NCBI RefSeq assembly: GCF_000720455.1
Contig: NZ_JOAK01000012.1
Coordinates: 124,001 to 188,000, forward strand
Length of the DNA stretch: 64,000 nt
Direction: 5' to 3'
Source of the DNA: Streptomyces virginiae
GTDB lineage: Bacteria > Actinomycetota > Actinomycetes > Streptomycetales > Streptomycetaceae
This document shows, piece by piece, positions 1 through 7,757 of this stretch. Each line of letters begins with the position of its first letter. Positions within the stretch are counted from its first letter, which is position 1. The notes beneath the pieces were generated by a model. It worked only from the letters and a program-made list of their open reading frames with translations, did not search any database and had not been told where the DNA came from. The position numbers were made by a program, and so were the translations under genes.

Positions 1-333
1 CTTCGCCGGCATGCGGGCCTCGATGGTGGCGGGCAGGGCGGCCGCGAGGATGTCGTCGATCTCGACGGCGACGACCCGGTCCGCGGCCTCCAGCAGCGCG
101 AGCGTCAGCGAGCCGAGGCCGGGGCCGACCTCGACGACCACGTCGTCCGGGCGGACCTCTGCGGTGCGCACGATCCGGCGCACCGTGTTGGCGTCGATGA
201 CGAAGTTCTGCCCCTTCTGCTTCGTCGGGCGTACGCCGAGGGCGGCGGCCAGCTCCCGGACGTCGGCGGGGCCGAGGAGGGCGTCGGGGGTGCTGGGGGC
301 GGGGTTATCGGGCTGCTGCTCTGCGGTGCTCAC
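1..333 (-). CDS. rsmA: 16S rRNA dimethyladenosine transferase RsmA (KsgA), N-terminal part
   Basis: RsmA dimethylates two adjacent adenines in the 3'-terminal hairpin of 16S rRNA late in 30S assembly, using S-adenosylmethionine. The first 111 codons are visible, beginning at a GTG; the rest lies beyond base 1. Residues 38-44 read TKQKGQNF, the family's RNA/SAM-binding entry motif, followed by the SAM motif [13 protein letters not shown] and the acidic VVAVEIDD strand, both characteristic of KsgA/RsmA. The gene lies 75 bases downstream of the rpf gene on the same strand, the usual actinobacterial order rpf-rsmA(-ispE). The function is firm; only the C-terminal part is unseen. Confidence 0.93.
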   Translation of the reverse strand, partial: MSTAEQQPDNPAPSTPDALLGPADVRELAAALGVRPTKQKGQNFVIDANTVRRIVRTAEVRPDDVVVEVGPGLGSLTLALLEAADRVVAVEIDDILAAALPATIEARMPAK

Positions 334-408
334 CGGTAAAGCGTCTCAGATCGGCCGAGTGGTCCTGACGACGACGTGAGCCCGCGGTGGAAGACGTGGG
401 GCGGCGGC

Positions 409-2121
409 CTACGAGGTGAGCCTGCGTCCGCAGTGGGGCCACGGGCTCGCGCCCCGCTGCACGTAGAGCTTCTTCGCCCGGTAGGTCTGTTCCGCGGCCG
501 GGGCGTCCTGGGGGCGGCCGCTTCCGCCGAGGCCCTGCCAGGTGCGGACGTCGAACTGGTACAGGCCGCCGTACGTCCCCGACGCGTCGGTGGCGGAGGC
601 CCGGCCGCCGGACTCGCACTGGGCGAGGGCCCCCCAGTTGAGGCCGTCGGCGCCGGAGACGCTGCTCGGCAGCGACCTGGTGCCGACCCGGACGAGCTGG
701 GTGACGGGCTCGCGCACCACCTCGTCGGCGATGGCGCGGGGCCTCTGCCGGACCCCGTTGACGGTGCGCAGGCTGTAGGTGACCCTGCGCGCACCGGGCC
801 GGCCGGCGCGCTCGACGACCTCGGTCCCGGCGAACAGGTCGCCGTCTTTGACCTTCTCGGTCTCGAAGGGGATGCGCTCCTCGCGGACCTCGCGGGTGCC
901 GGTGATCCGGAGCACGGTGACGGTCTGGCCGTCGCGCGGGAAGGCGGTGGGCGGCACGGAGGTGGTGTCCTGCCCCTGGAGGGTGATGCCGGCCTGGTCG
1001 AGGGCTTCCTGGACGGTGGCCGCGTTGGTGCGGATGGTGCGTTCGCGGCCGTCGGCCATGAAGGTGACGCTGCGCTCGGTGCGGACGCTGAGGGTCAGGC
1101 CGGCGCGCGGTACGGGGGCGGTGCGCGGCGCGGAGAGGTAGGCGCCCTCGGCGCGGATGCCGAACTGGCGCAGGGCGCCGTCGACGGTCCGGGCGGTGGT
1201 CCACACCTGGCGCTGCTGTCCGTCGAGGGTGAGTCTCAGGGGGCGGCCGTAGCGGACGACGATCTCCTCGCCGTCGTCGAGGGGTTCACCGGGGGCGGGG
1301 GCGACGAGGTCGTGGGGGCCGACGTCGAGGCCTTCCGCGGCGAGCAGTTCCTCGACGTCGCCGGCGAAGGTGTGCAGCTCCCGGGGGACTCCGTCCACGG
1401 TGAGGCGTACCGATTTGTCGGCGGCGACGAAGGCGGTCGTGCCGCCGGCGAGGAAGGCGACGACCAGGGCCTGCGGCACGATGCGCCGCCAGTTCCCGCC
1501 GGGGGTGCCGGGCGCGGCGGGGCCGAGGAGCACCGGTCCCGCGGCCCGGCGGCGGCCGTGCCCCGCCCCTGCGGGCACGGCGGCGGGGGCGGCGGGCCCG
1601 CGGCGCCGGCCGGTGCCGGCCGGGGGCTCCTCGACGGCGGTCCGGCCGCGGGCCCGGCGGCCCGGGGCGGCCGCGTCGGCGATGGTCGGGGTCGGGGTCG
1701 GGGTCGGTACGGGGGCGCGGCGGCGGCCGGTTCCCGGGGTCGGGGCCGGTCCGGGCCGTTCGCCGTCCCCGCCGTCGGCGTCCGCCCGGGCACCGGGTTC
1801 GGCGGCGCGCCGGCGGCGTCCGGCCCGCCGGTCCTCGGCGCGCGGGGCGGGGAGGGGCACGGCGGGTTCGGTGTCCCAGGAGGAGGGCCCTGCATCGGCC
1901 GGCACGAGGTCCCCGGGCCCCGGATCCCCGGTCCCGGGGTCGCCGGGCCGGGCATCGACGGCCGCGGGGTCACCGGCCCCGGGGTCGCCGGACCAGGGAT
2001 CGGCGGCCCCGGCATCGCCGGACCAGGGATCGGCGGGCCAGGACGGCCAGGCCGGGGTCTCACCCCCGTACGCCTCCGGGAGGGGAGCGCCTCGGCGGTG
2101 ACTGCCCTGCGTATCGCTCAC
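409..2121 (-). CDS. rpfC: Resuscitation-promoting factor (DUF348-G5-Rpf type)
   Basis: Secreted or surface muralytic enzyme that cleaves peptidoglycan and promotes germination or regrowth. The 570-residue protein has a Pro/Gly/Asp-rich cytoplasmic-type N-terminus (about 1-210, with repeated DPWSGD/GDPG units at 31-72), one membrane segment near 215-234, three DUF348 repeats (about 236-403), a G5 domain (about 405-482) and the lysozyme-like Rpf domain (495-563). The catalytic Glu is E503 in WGALAQCESGG. The GTG start at 2121 is preceded by GGAG. A TTGTTC-17-TAGGGT promoter lies upstream. Streptomyces nomenclature calls the homologue beside rsmA rpfC; in Mycobacterium it is rpfB. The N-terminal extension is unusually long. 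Confidence 0.92.
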   Translation of the reverse strand: MSDTQGSHRRGAPLPEAYGGETPAWPSWPADPWSGDAGAADPWSGDPGAGDPAAVDARPGDPGTGDPGPGDLVPADAGPSSWDTEPAVPLPAPRAEDRRAGRRRRAAEPGARADADGGDGERPGPAPTPGTGRRRAPVPTPTPTPTIADAAAPGRRARGRTAVEEPPAGTGRRRGPAAPAAVPAGAGHGRRRAAGPVLLGPAAPGTPGGNWRRIVPQALVVAFLAGGTTAFVAADKSVRLTVDGVPRELHTFAGDVEELLAAEGLDVGPHDLVAPAPGEPLDDGEEIVVRYGRPLRLTLDGQQRQVWTTARTVDGALRQFGIRAEGAYLSAPRTAPVPRAGLTLSVRTERSVTFMADGRERTIRTNAATVQEALDQAGITLQGQDTTSVPPTAFPRDGQTVTVLRITGTREVREERIPFETEKVKDGDLFAGTEVVERAGRPGARRVTYSLRTVNGVRQRPRAIADEVVREPVTQLVRVGTRSLPSSVSGADGLNWGALAQCESGGRASATDASGTYGGLYQFDVRTWQGLGGSGRPQDAPAAEQTYRAKKLYVQRGASPWPHCGRRLTS

Positions 2122-2168
2122 GACGCTCGCTCCACTGGTGGTCCGGCACCCGCTGGTTGGGGCACGGC

Positions 2169-2197
2169 ACCCTAGCGGAGGAGTCGTCACGGAACAA
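2169..2197 (-). promoter_or_regulatory. Promoter of the rpf gene
   Basis: On the minus strand a -35 TTGTTC (2192-2197) is followed after 17 bases by a -10 TAGGGT (2169-2174). This would start transcription near 2162 and give an rpf leader of about 40 bases. A second TAGGGT occurs at 2209-2214. Motif match only. Confidence 0.5.
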
Positions 2198-2237
2198 AGT
2201 CGTACGACTACCCTACGTGTCGACCGGGTGGAGGCGG

Positions 2238-3119
2238 TCAGTAGTCGAAGGCGCGGGCGGTGTTGGCGGCCAGGGCGGTGGCCATCGCGTCCTCGTCGAT
2301 CCCGCGGACCGCGGCCATCGCCCGCACCGTCAGCGGAATGAGGTACGGCGCGTTGGGCCGTCCGCGGTACGGCGCGGGGGTCAGGTACGGCGCGTCGGTC
2401 TCGACGAGGACCAGCTCCAGCGGGGCCACGGCCAGCGCCTCGCGCAGCGGCGCGGCGTTCTTGAAGGTGACGGTCCCGGCGAAGGACATGTAGTAGCCGG
2501 CGGCGGCGCACTCGCGGGCCATGTCGGCGTCCCCGGAGTAGCAGTGGAAGACGGTCCGCTCGGGGGCGCCCTCCTCGCGCAGTACGCGCAGCACGTCGGC
2601 GTGGGCGTCGCGGTCGTGGATGACGAGGGCCTTGCCCTGCCGCTTGGCGATCTCGATGTGGGCGCGGAAGGAACGCTCCTGCGCGGCCATGCCCTCCGGC
2701 CCGGTGCGGAAGTGGTCGAGGCCGGTCTCGCCGACCGCCTTGACGTGGCCGAGGGCGGCGAGCGCCTCGATCTCCGCGAGGGCCTCGTCGAGGGCGGATT
2801 CGCCGCCGCCGGCCCGGGCGCCCTGGCGGGACCAGCCGTCGGGGTCCCCGTGCACGATGCGGGGGGCTTCGTTGGGGTGCAGGGCGACGGCGGCGTGGAC
2901 GTTGTCGTACGCGGCCGCCGTCTCGGCGGCCCACCGGGAGCCCTTCACGTCGCAGCCGACCTGGACGACGGTGGTCACGCCGACCGAGGCGGCCCTGGCG
3001 AGGCCCTCCTCGACGGTCCCCGACTGCATGTCCAGATGGGTGTGCGAGTCAGCGACCGCCACCCGCAGGGGTTCGGGCAGCGGCGGCGGTGCGTCCTTGG
3101 AGGTGGAGGAAGGGCTCAT
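2238..3119 (-). CDS. tatD: TatD family metal-dependent deoxyribonuclease
   Basis: TatD proteins are TIM-barrel metallohydrolases with 3'-5' exonuclease activity on DNA/RNA. The 293-residue protein has the metal-binding HTHLD near residue 25, VGETGLDHF with the bridging Glu, and VETDAPYL near the C-terminus with the catalytic Asp, all family signatures. Length is slightly above the usual 260 because of a 20-residue N-terminal extension. The ATG start lies 7 bases after a TAAGAT -10 box that overlaps the stop codon of the upstream zinc-ribbon gene, so a leaderless transcript is likely. It belongs to the minus-strand housekeeping group with rpf and rsmA; a metG gene, often adjacent in other species, is not here. 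Confidence 0.93.
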   Translation of the reverse strand: MSPSSTSKDAPPPLPEPLRVAVADSHTHLDMQSGTVEEGLARAASVGVTTVVQVGCDVKGSRWAAETAAAYDNVHAAVALHPNEAPRIVHGDPDGWSRQGARAGGGESALDEALAEIEALAALGHVKAVGETGLDHFRTGPEGMAAQERSFRAHIEIAKRQGKALVIHDRDAHADVLRVLREEGAPERTVFHCYSGDADMARECAAAGYYMSFAGTVTFKNAAPLREALAVAPLELVLVETDAPYLTPAPYRGRPNAPYLIPLTVRAMAAVRGIDEDAMATALAANTARAFDY

Positions 3120-3126
3120 GGGGCCG

Positions 3127-3132
3127 ATCTTA
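3127..3132 (-). promoter_or_regulatory. -10 box of a leaderless tatD transcript
   Basis: TAAGAT on the minus strand ends 7 bases before the tatD ATG and shares its TAA with the stop codon of the upstream gene. The -35 region is poor. The spacing places the transcription start on the A of the start codon. Confidence 0.5.
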
Positions 3133-3624
3133 TGACCGGCGGAAGAACCCCATCAGCCGGGAGAACAGGCCCCCGCGCTTCTCGGCCTCGCTGATGGCGA
3201 CGGGTCCGGGGGCGTCGTGGAGCCCGGCCATCCTGCGGGGCCCGGGGGTGCGGGGGACGTTCGCTCCGGCCGGCACCGGTCCGGCGATGCCGGGGGCGAT
3301 GCGGTGGTGGTAGAGGTGGTCGATCATTCCGAGCACCGAGGAGACCTGCCCCGCCCGCATGATCCGTACGACGTGTCCGCCGCAGTTCATGCAGGTCGGG
3401 TTGGACAGCGGGGAGGGCACCCGCTCGCCGTCGACCGTGTACATGATGAACGGCTCGCCCCGGCCGTCGACGTGGTGCTCGATCCTGTAGTCCTGCTCCC
3501 AGCCGTACCCGCACCGCATGCAGGCGAAGGAGTAGGCCTCGTGCACGGTCTGCACGTCGGGGCTGGAAAAACGCGCGGGGGCCGAGGCCTGGACCGGTAC
3601 CGGGGTGTCTGCGATCTCACTCAT
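3130..3624 (-). CDS. Conserved zinc-ribbon-like protein of unknown function
   Basis: I do not recognise a function. The 164-residue protein has two Cys pairs, C35-x2-C38 (CMRCGYGW) and C78-x2-C81 (CMNCGG), spaced as in a rubredoxin-like or treble-clef zinc site, and a positively charged Phe-rich C-terminus (RLMGFFRRS). The start chosen is the ATG at 3624 because GAGGAG sits 6 bases upstream. The frame stays open to 3732 and a longer protein starting there is possible, but that stretch contains three inverted repeats and looks like a leader. Homologues sit between tatD and rsmI in Streptomyces. Two paired cysteines suggest metal or redox sensing, which is inference. Confidence 0.8.
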   Translation of the reverse strand: MSEIADTPVPVQASAPARFSSPDVQTVHEAYSFACMRCGYGWEQDYRIEHHVDGRGEPFIMYTVDGERVPSPLSNPTCMNCGGHVVRIMRAGQVSSVLGMIDHLYHHRIAPGIAGPVPAGANVPRTPGPRRMAGLHDAPGPVAISEAEKRGGLFSRLMGFFRRS

Positions 3625-3639
3625 GCCAGCTCCTCTTGT

Positions 3640-3734
3640 TCCACTGGTGCCTCTGCCAGTGGACGCCTCTTCGGGCGGGAGCGCATCAGGTCCTGTCCAG
3701 TGTTGGACGGCCTTTGGGCGACTCATGCCCAAAG
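3640..3734 (-). promoter_or_regulatory. Structured leader with three consecutive inverted repeats
   Basis: Three perfect inverted repeats lie between a probable promoter and the start at 3624: TCCACTGG-N8-CCAGTGGA (3640-3663), GTCCA-N4-TGGAC (3695-3708) and CTTTGGGC-N7-GCCCAAAG (3712-3734). A TAACCT -10-like box (3766-3771, minus strand) would start the RNA near 3759. The first hairpin ends 6 bases before the ribosome-binding region. No known riboswitch consensus is recognised. Confidence 0.5.
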
Positions 3735-3784
3735 CGCCCGGCGCACGGTCTGAGCTTTGCTTTTCAGGTTAGCTCTTTACCGGT

Positions 3785-4702
3785 TTATGGCGCCTTTTGT
3801 GCCGCATTCTTTGCCGCCACGACAGCGTCGAAGACGTCGCGCTTGGGTACGCCGGCCTCGGCCGCGACCGCCGCGATGGCCTCCTTGCGGCGCTCCCCCG
3901 CCTCCTCGCGCACCCGTACGCGGCGCACCAGCTCCTCGTCGTCCACGTCGCCGGGGCCGGCCGCCGGGGCACCCTCCACCACGACGGTGATCTCCCCGCG
4001 CACGCCCTCGGCGGCCCAGGCGGCGAGTTCGCCGAGCCCGCCGCGCTTGACCTCCTCGTACGTCTTCGTCAGCTCGCGGCAGACCGCGGCCCGCCGCTCG
4101 GCGCCGAAGACCTCGGCCATCGCCGCCAGGGTGGCGTCGAGCCGGTGCGGGGCCTCGAAGTAGACGAGGGTGCGCCGCTCGGCCTCGACCTCGCGCAGCC
4201 GGCCGAGGCGCTCGCCGGCCTTGCGCGGCAGGAAGCCCTCGAAGCAGAACCGGTCCACGGGCAGCCCGGACAGCGCCAGCGCGGTGAGCACGGCGGACGG
4301 CCCGGGGACGGCGGTGACCTTGATGTCCTTCTCCACGGCGGCGGCGACCAGCCGGTAGCCGGGGTCGGAGACCGACGGCATGCCGGCGTCCGTCACCAGC
4401 AGCACGCGCGCCCCGCCGGCCAGGGCCTCGACCAGCTCGGGGGTGCGGGCCGACTCGTTGCCCTCGAAGTACGACAGGACGCGCCCGGTGGTGTGCACGC
4501 CGAGCCCCTGGGTCAGCCGGCGCAGCCGCCGGGTGTCCTCGGCGGCGACGACGTCGGCCCGCTCCAGCTCCGCCGCCAGCCGCGGCGGGGCGTCGGCGAG
4601 GTCGCCGATGGGGGTGCCGGCGAGGACGAGCGTGCCCGTCAGGCCTTCGGCCGCGGCGGCTGTGGAGGTGGGCTCGGTGCCGTGGGGCTGGTCAGTTGTC
4701 AC
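3785..4702 (-). CDS. rsmI: 16S rRNA (cytidine(1402)-2'-O)-methyltransferase RsmI
   Basis: RsmI methylates the 2'-hydroxyl of C1402 in the decoding centre of 16S rRNA using SAM. The 305-residue protein belongs to the tetrapyrrole-methylase fold. The early LVLAGTPIGDLAD, the AAEDTRR segment, the LVTDAGMPSVSDPG loop and VPGPSAVLTALALSGLP are hallmark RsmI motifs. A C-terminal HTH-like tail (about 255-305) is also typical. The GTG start at 4702 is preceded by GAGAGG. It is transcribed away from the divergent pmt gene, with 78 bases between the two starts. Length and motif set are normal, so the assignment is firm. Confidence 0.94.
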   Translation of the reverse strand: MTTDQPHGTEPTSTAAAAEGLTGTLVLAGTPIGDLADAPPRLAAELERADVVAAEDTRRLRRLTQGLGVHTTGRVLSYFEGNESARTPELVEALAGGARVLLVTDAGMPSVSDPGYRLVAAAVEKDIKVTAVPGPSAVLTALALSGLPVDRFCFEGFLPRKAGERLGRLREVEAERRTLVYFEAPHRLDATLAAMAEVFGAERRAAVCRELTKTYEEVKRGGLGELAAWAAEGVRGEITVVVEGAPAAGPGDVDDEELVRRVRVREEAGERRKEAIAAVAAEAGVPKRDVFDAVVAAKNAAQKAP

Positions 4703-4768
4703 CCGCCCATCCTCTCAGTCCCACGGCTCGTCACCCCACGCCACTGGGGTGCACACAGATCTCTTCCC

Positions 4769-4774
4769 TACGAT
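4769..4774 (+). promoter_or_regulatory. -10 box of a leaderless pmt transcript
   Basis: TACGAT is followed by 6 bases and then the GTG start of pmt, placing the transcription start at the start codon. There is no ribosome-binding site before the GTG, which agrees with a leaderless mRNA. Confidence 0.55.
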
Positions 4775-4780
4775 GTGCCG

Positions 4781-6550
4781 GTGACCAGTACCGCGACGCC
4801 GCCGCCCAGCCCCGCGGGGGCCCTGCCCTCCGCAACGGCTGGCGGCGCAGAAGAGCCGTCCACCTGGCTGCGCGACCTGCGCCGCTTCGGCTACGCGCCG
4901 CGCGCCGGCGCGGCGCCGCACGTGGACGTCCGCACCCGCCTGGTGCCCCCGTACACGAAGCCGTCCCGGCAGCTGTGGATGACCTTCGGGCTTCCGCCAG
5001 AGGTGTGGGGGACCTGGCAGCGCATCGTGTCGTGGGCCGGGCCGCTGCTGGTGGCGCTGGTCGCGGGCGTGCTGCGGTTCGTGCACCTGGGCAGCCCGAA
5101 GGCGGTGATATTCGACGAGACGTACTACGCCAAGGACGCCTGGGCCACGATCAAGCAGGGCTACGAGGCGAACTGGCCCAAGGACATCGACAAGTCGATC
5201 CTCGCCAACCCGGACGGGGTCGCCCTGCCGGTGGACCCGGGCTACGTCGTGCACCCGCCCGTCGGCAAGTGGGTGATCGGGCTCGGCGAGTGGATGTTCG
5301 GCCTCACCCCGTTCGGCTGGCGGTTCATGACCGCCGTGCTCGGCACCCTGTCGGTGCTGATGCTGTGCCGGATCGGCCGGCGTCTGTTCCGCTCGACGTT
5401 CCTGGGCTGCCTGGCGGGCGCGCTGCTGGCGGTGGACGGCCTGCACCTGGTGATGAGCCGCACGGCGCTGCTGGACCTGGTGCTGATGTTCTTCGTGCTC
5501 GCCGCGTTCGGGGCGCTGCTCATCGACCGGGACCGGACCCGCGCCCGGCTCGCGGACGCGCTGCCGGTGGACGAGGAGGGCCGGACCCGGCCCGACGCGA
5601 AGATCGCCGAGACGCTGCGGCTGGGCTGGCGCCCCTACCGGATCCTGGCCGGGGTCTGCCTGGGCCTGGCCGCCGGCACGAAGTGGAACGGCTTCGTCGT
5701 CCTGGCCTTCTTCGGCATCCTCACCGTGCTGTGGGACGCGGCCGCCCGCCGCACCGCCGGCGCGGGCGCCCCGTACGCGGCGATGCTGCGCCGCGACGCG
5801 CTGCCCGCGTTCGTCTCCACGGTGCCGGTGGCGGTCGTGACGTACGTGGCGTCGTGGTCGGGCTGGATCTTCAGCCCGGACAACGGCAAGGGCGGCTACC
5901 TGCGCGACTGGGCGGCCAAGCACGACCAGAACAGCTCGCTGTCGTTCCTGCCGGAATGGGTGCGCAGCCTGTGGCACTACGAGACCGAGGTCTACGACTT
6001 CCACGTCGGCCTGACCTCGGGTCACACCTACGAGTCCAACCCGTGGAGCTGGCTGGTGCTGGGCCGGCCCGTCTCGTACTTCTACGAGTCCCCGGAACCG
6101 GGCACCGACGGCTGCCCGGCGACGGCGGCCGGCAAGTGCGCCCGCGAGGTCCTGGCCCTGGGTACGCCGCTGCTGTGGTGGGCGGGCTGCTTCGCGCTGC
6201 TGTACGTGCTGTGGCGGTGGTTCTTCCGCCGCGACTGGCGGGCGGGCGCGATCGCCTGCGCACTGGGCGCGGGCCTGCTGCCCTGGTTCAACTACCAGGA
6301 GCGGACGATCTTCTACTTCTACGCCGTGGTCTTCGTCCCGTACCTGTGCCTGGCGGTGGCGATGATGATCGGCGCCCTGCTGGGCCCGTCGGGCTCGTCG
6401 GAACGCCGCCGCGCCCTGGGCGCGATCGGCGCGGGCGTACTGGTCCTGCTGATCGTGTGGAACTTCATCTACTTCTGGCCGATCTACACGGGCCAGACCT
6501 TGCCCATGGACTCCTGGCGCGGCCGCATGTGGCTGGACACCTGGGTCTAG
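4781..6550 (+). CDS. pmt: Polyprenyl-phosphate-mannose-dependent protein O-mannosyltransferase
   Basis: Integral membrane GT39 enzyme that transfers mannose from polyprenyl phosphate mannose to Ser/Thr of proteins exported through Sec. The 589-residue product has an N-terminal Pro-rich tail and then the catalytic acidic motif FDETYYAKDAWA in the first extracytoplasmic loop, followed by about ten hydrophobic segments and the YQERTIFYFY segment, a PMT C-terminal signature. In S. coelicolor the corresponding gene (SCO3154) is required for phage phiC31 infection and its loss causes antibiotic sensitivity (established knowledge). The GTG start follows TACGAT by 6 bases with no ribosome-binding site. 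It ends at a strong hairpin shared with the convergent small gene. Confidence 0.94.
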   Translation: MTSTATPPPSPAGALPSATAGGAEEPSTWLRDLRRFGYAPRAGAAPHVDVRTRLVPPYTKPSRQLWMTFGLPPEVWGTWQRIVSWAGPLLVALVAGVLRFVHLGSPKAVIFDETYYAKDAWATIKQGYEANWPKDIDKSILANPDGVALPVDPGYVVHPPVGKWVIGLGEWMFGLTPFGWRFMTAVLGTLSVLMLCRIGRRLFRSTFLGCLAGALLAVDGLHLVMSRTALLDLVLMFFVLAAFGALLIDRDRTRARLADALPVDEEGRTRPDAKIAETLRLGWRPYRILAGVCLGLAAGTKWNGFVVLAFFGILTVLWDAAARRTAGAGAPYAAMLRRDALPAFVSTVPVAVVTYVASWSGWIFSPDNGKGGYLRDWAAKHDQNSSLSFLPEWVRSLWHYETEVYDFHVGLTSGHTYESNPWSWLVLGRPVSYFYESPEPGTDGCPATAAGKCAREVLALGTPLLWWAGCFALLYVLWRWFFRRDWRAGAIACALGAGLLPWFNYQERTIFYFYAVVFVPYLCLAVAMMIGALLGPSGSSERRRALGAIGAGVLVLLIVWNFIYFWPIYTGQTLPMDSWRGRMWLDTWV

Positions 6551-6560
6551 CAGCGAAAAC

Positions 6561-6594
6561 GACGGGCCCGGCACCTTCTGGTGCCGGGCCCGTC
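6561..6594. terminator. Bidirectional terminator hairpin between pmt and the small secreted protein gene
   Basis: A perfect 15-base-pair stem (GACGGGCCCGGCACC and its complement) closes a TTCT loop, 10 bases after the pmt stop and 10 bases before the convergent gene's stop. Its position suits termination from both sides. Confidence 0.85.
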
Positions 6595-6604
6595 GGCGTC
6601 CGGG

Positions 6605-6868
6605 TCAGCGGGAGGCCTCGCAGGCGGAGTTCGCGTCGTCCTTGCTCGCGCCGACCGCGACGAGGCTCGAGACGCAGCTGGTCTGGTTGCCGATCTGGCC
6701 CTGGTAGCACGCCTCCACGGCGCCGTCCGTGGCCTTGGGGCTGTGCTGGGCGACGTACTGCTCGCAGGCCTTCGCGTCCGCCTGGGCGGACGGGGCGGCG
6801 ACCACGGCGCCGCCGGCGGCGAGGGCAACGGCGGCGAGGATGCTGGGGATACGAGCCGACGGACGCAT
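6605..6868 (-). CDS. Small secreted four-cysteine protein
   Basis: An 87-residue protein with a clear Sec signal: basic MRPSARIPS, a hydrophobic Ala-rich core, and an APSAQA cleavage region near residue 30. The mature part is about 57 residues with four cysteines (in KACEQY, EACYQG, TSCVSS and SACEAS), spaced for two disulfide bonds. The ATG at 6868 is chosen because it begins a complete signal peptide; the ribosome-binding site is weak. Small secreted proteins of this type are common in Streptomyces and mostly uncharacterised. It faces pmt, whose product mannosylates secreted proteins, but the mature part is not Thr/Pro-rich, so a substrate relation is only speculative. Confidence 0.75.
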   Translation of the reverse strand: MRPSARIPSILAAVALAAGGAVVAAPSAQADAKACEQYVAQHSPKATDGAVEACYQGQIGNQTSCVSSLVAVGASKDDANSACEASR

Positions 6869-7037
6869 GCGGATGCACCTGCTCTCCTGGTCGGTCACGC
6901 GATCCGCGGGTGCGCCGGACCACGGGCGGGGCGGCGGCGCGGAGCGGGGGCTCCGGGGGCGGGCGACGGCTCGGCGCACCGGTCGCCCTCGCCCTTCCGA
7001 CGCTAGAACAGAGCCCCGGCGCATGCATGTCGACCGG

Positions 7038-7577
7038 TCAGGACGGCTCGTCGTGCCAGGCGGGGGGCGTGGTCGTACCGGTGAGCCAGTCCCGTCGCAG
7101 CACGGCGTACCCGACCGCGTCGTGGACCGTGCCGTCGGTGCCGGGCCATCCGTCCCGGTAGTGGGCCTCCTTGACGTAGCCGCACCGCCGGAAGGTGCGG
7201 CGCATCGCCGCGTTGTCCTGGCGTGTGGTGCCCTCGATGCGCAGGATCCGCGGGAACTCGGCGAACAGGTACGCCGTCAGCCAGGTCAGGGCGTGGCCGC
7301 CGACGCCCCGGCCCCGGTAGCGGGTGCGAATCCGCAGATCGAAGACGGGCGTGCCGTCACCGAGGTCCATCAGGCGGACCAGCCCGAGGGTGTCGTCGCC
7401 GTCGCCGATCCAGAAGGTCCTGGTGTCGTCGCCGTCGAAGCGGCCGTCCGCGACCCATTGCCGTGCCTGGTCGGCGTCGACCACGGCCGTGCCGTGGAAG
7501 GGCCAGGTGTCCGCGGTGAGGAAGGCGACCAGGGCATCGCCCTCGGAGGGGTCGAACCGTCGGTAAGTGAGCTCCAC
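7038..7577 (-). CDS. GNAT family N-acetyltransferase
   Basis: A 179-residue acetyltransferase of the GNAT fold. The acetyl-CoA pyrophosphate-binding loop is RTRYRGRGVGGHAL (Q/RxxGxG/A type) and the fold continues with RIEGTTRQDNAAMRRTF and RRCGYVKEAHYRDGW, typical of RimJ/RimL-like members acting on amino groups of proteins or small molecules. The substrate cannot be read from the sequence. The ATG start at 7577 gives a complete fold. The 169 bases before the neighbouring small gene hold no recognisable feature. Confidence 0.88.
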   Translation of the reverse strand: MELTYRRFDPSEGDALVAFLTADTWPFHGTAVVDADQARQWVADGRFDGDDTRTFWIGDGDDTLGLVRLMDLGDGTPVFDLRIRTRYRGRGVGGHALTWLTAYLFAEFPRILRIEGTTRQDNAAMRRTFRRCGYVKEAHYRDGWPGTDGTVHDAVGYAVLRRDWLTGTTTPPAWHDEPS

Positions 7578-7709
7578 GGGCGCACCCTAGGGCGAAGACC
7601 GGCCGGGCCCAAGCGATTTGGGGCGGGCCCCGGCGGGCGGCCTTCCGCGTATTCCGGTCCGGTAACAACTGCACACCGGGCGACTCCGCAGAGTAAGGTC
7701 GGAGCCAAG

Positions 7710-7735
7710 GGCTCTTTGAACGCGTTCAGGGAGCC
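7710..7735. promoter_or_regulatory. Nested palindrome upstream of the PBP gene
   Basis: A perfect 12-base palindrome TGAACGCGTTCA (7717-7728) lies inside an outer inverted repeat GGCTC (7710-7714) / GAGCC (7731-7735). It follows a TAAGGT -10-like box (7694-7699) and ends 22 bases before the GTG start, so it is either an operator or a hairpin at the 5' end of the mRNA. The CG-centred palindrome resembles LacI-family operators. Confidence 0.5.
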
Positions 7736-7757
7736 GTGACCATGGGGGAGGACGAGA

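Noticed and set aside
376..2175. Long plus-strand ORF opposite the rpf gene
   Set aside because: Shadow of the high-GC minus-strand gene: Gly-rich product without domain, while the opposite strand has a complete Rpf protein.
3625..3732. Longer N-terminus of the zinc-ribbon protein
   Set aside because: The extension would run through three perfect inverted repeats and lacks a good ribosome-binding site; the ATG at 3624 has GAGGAG.
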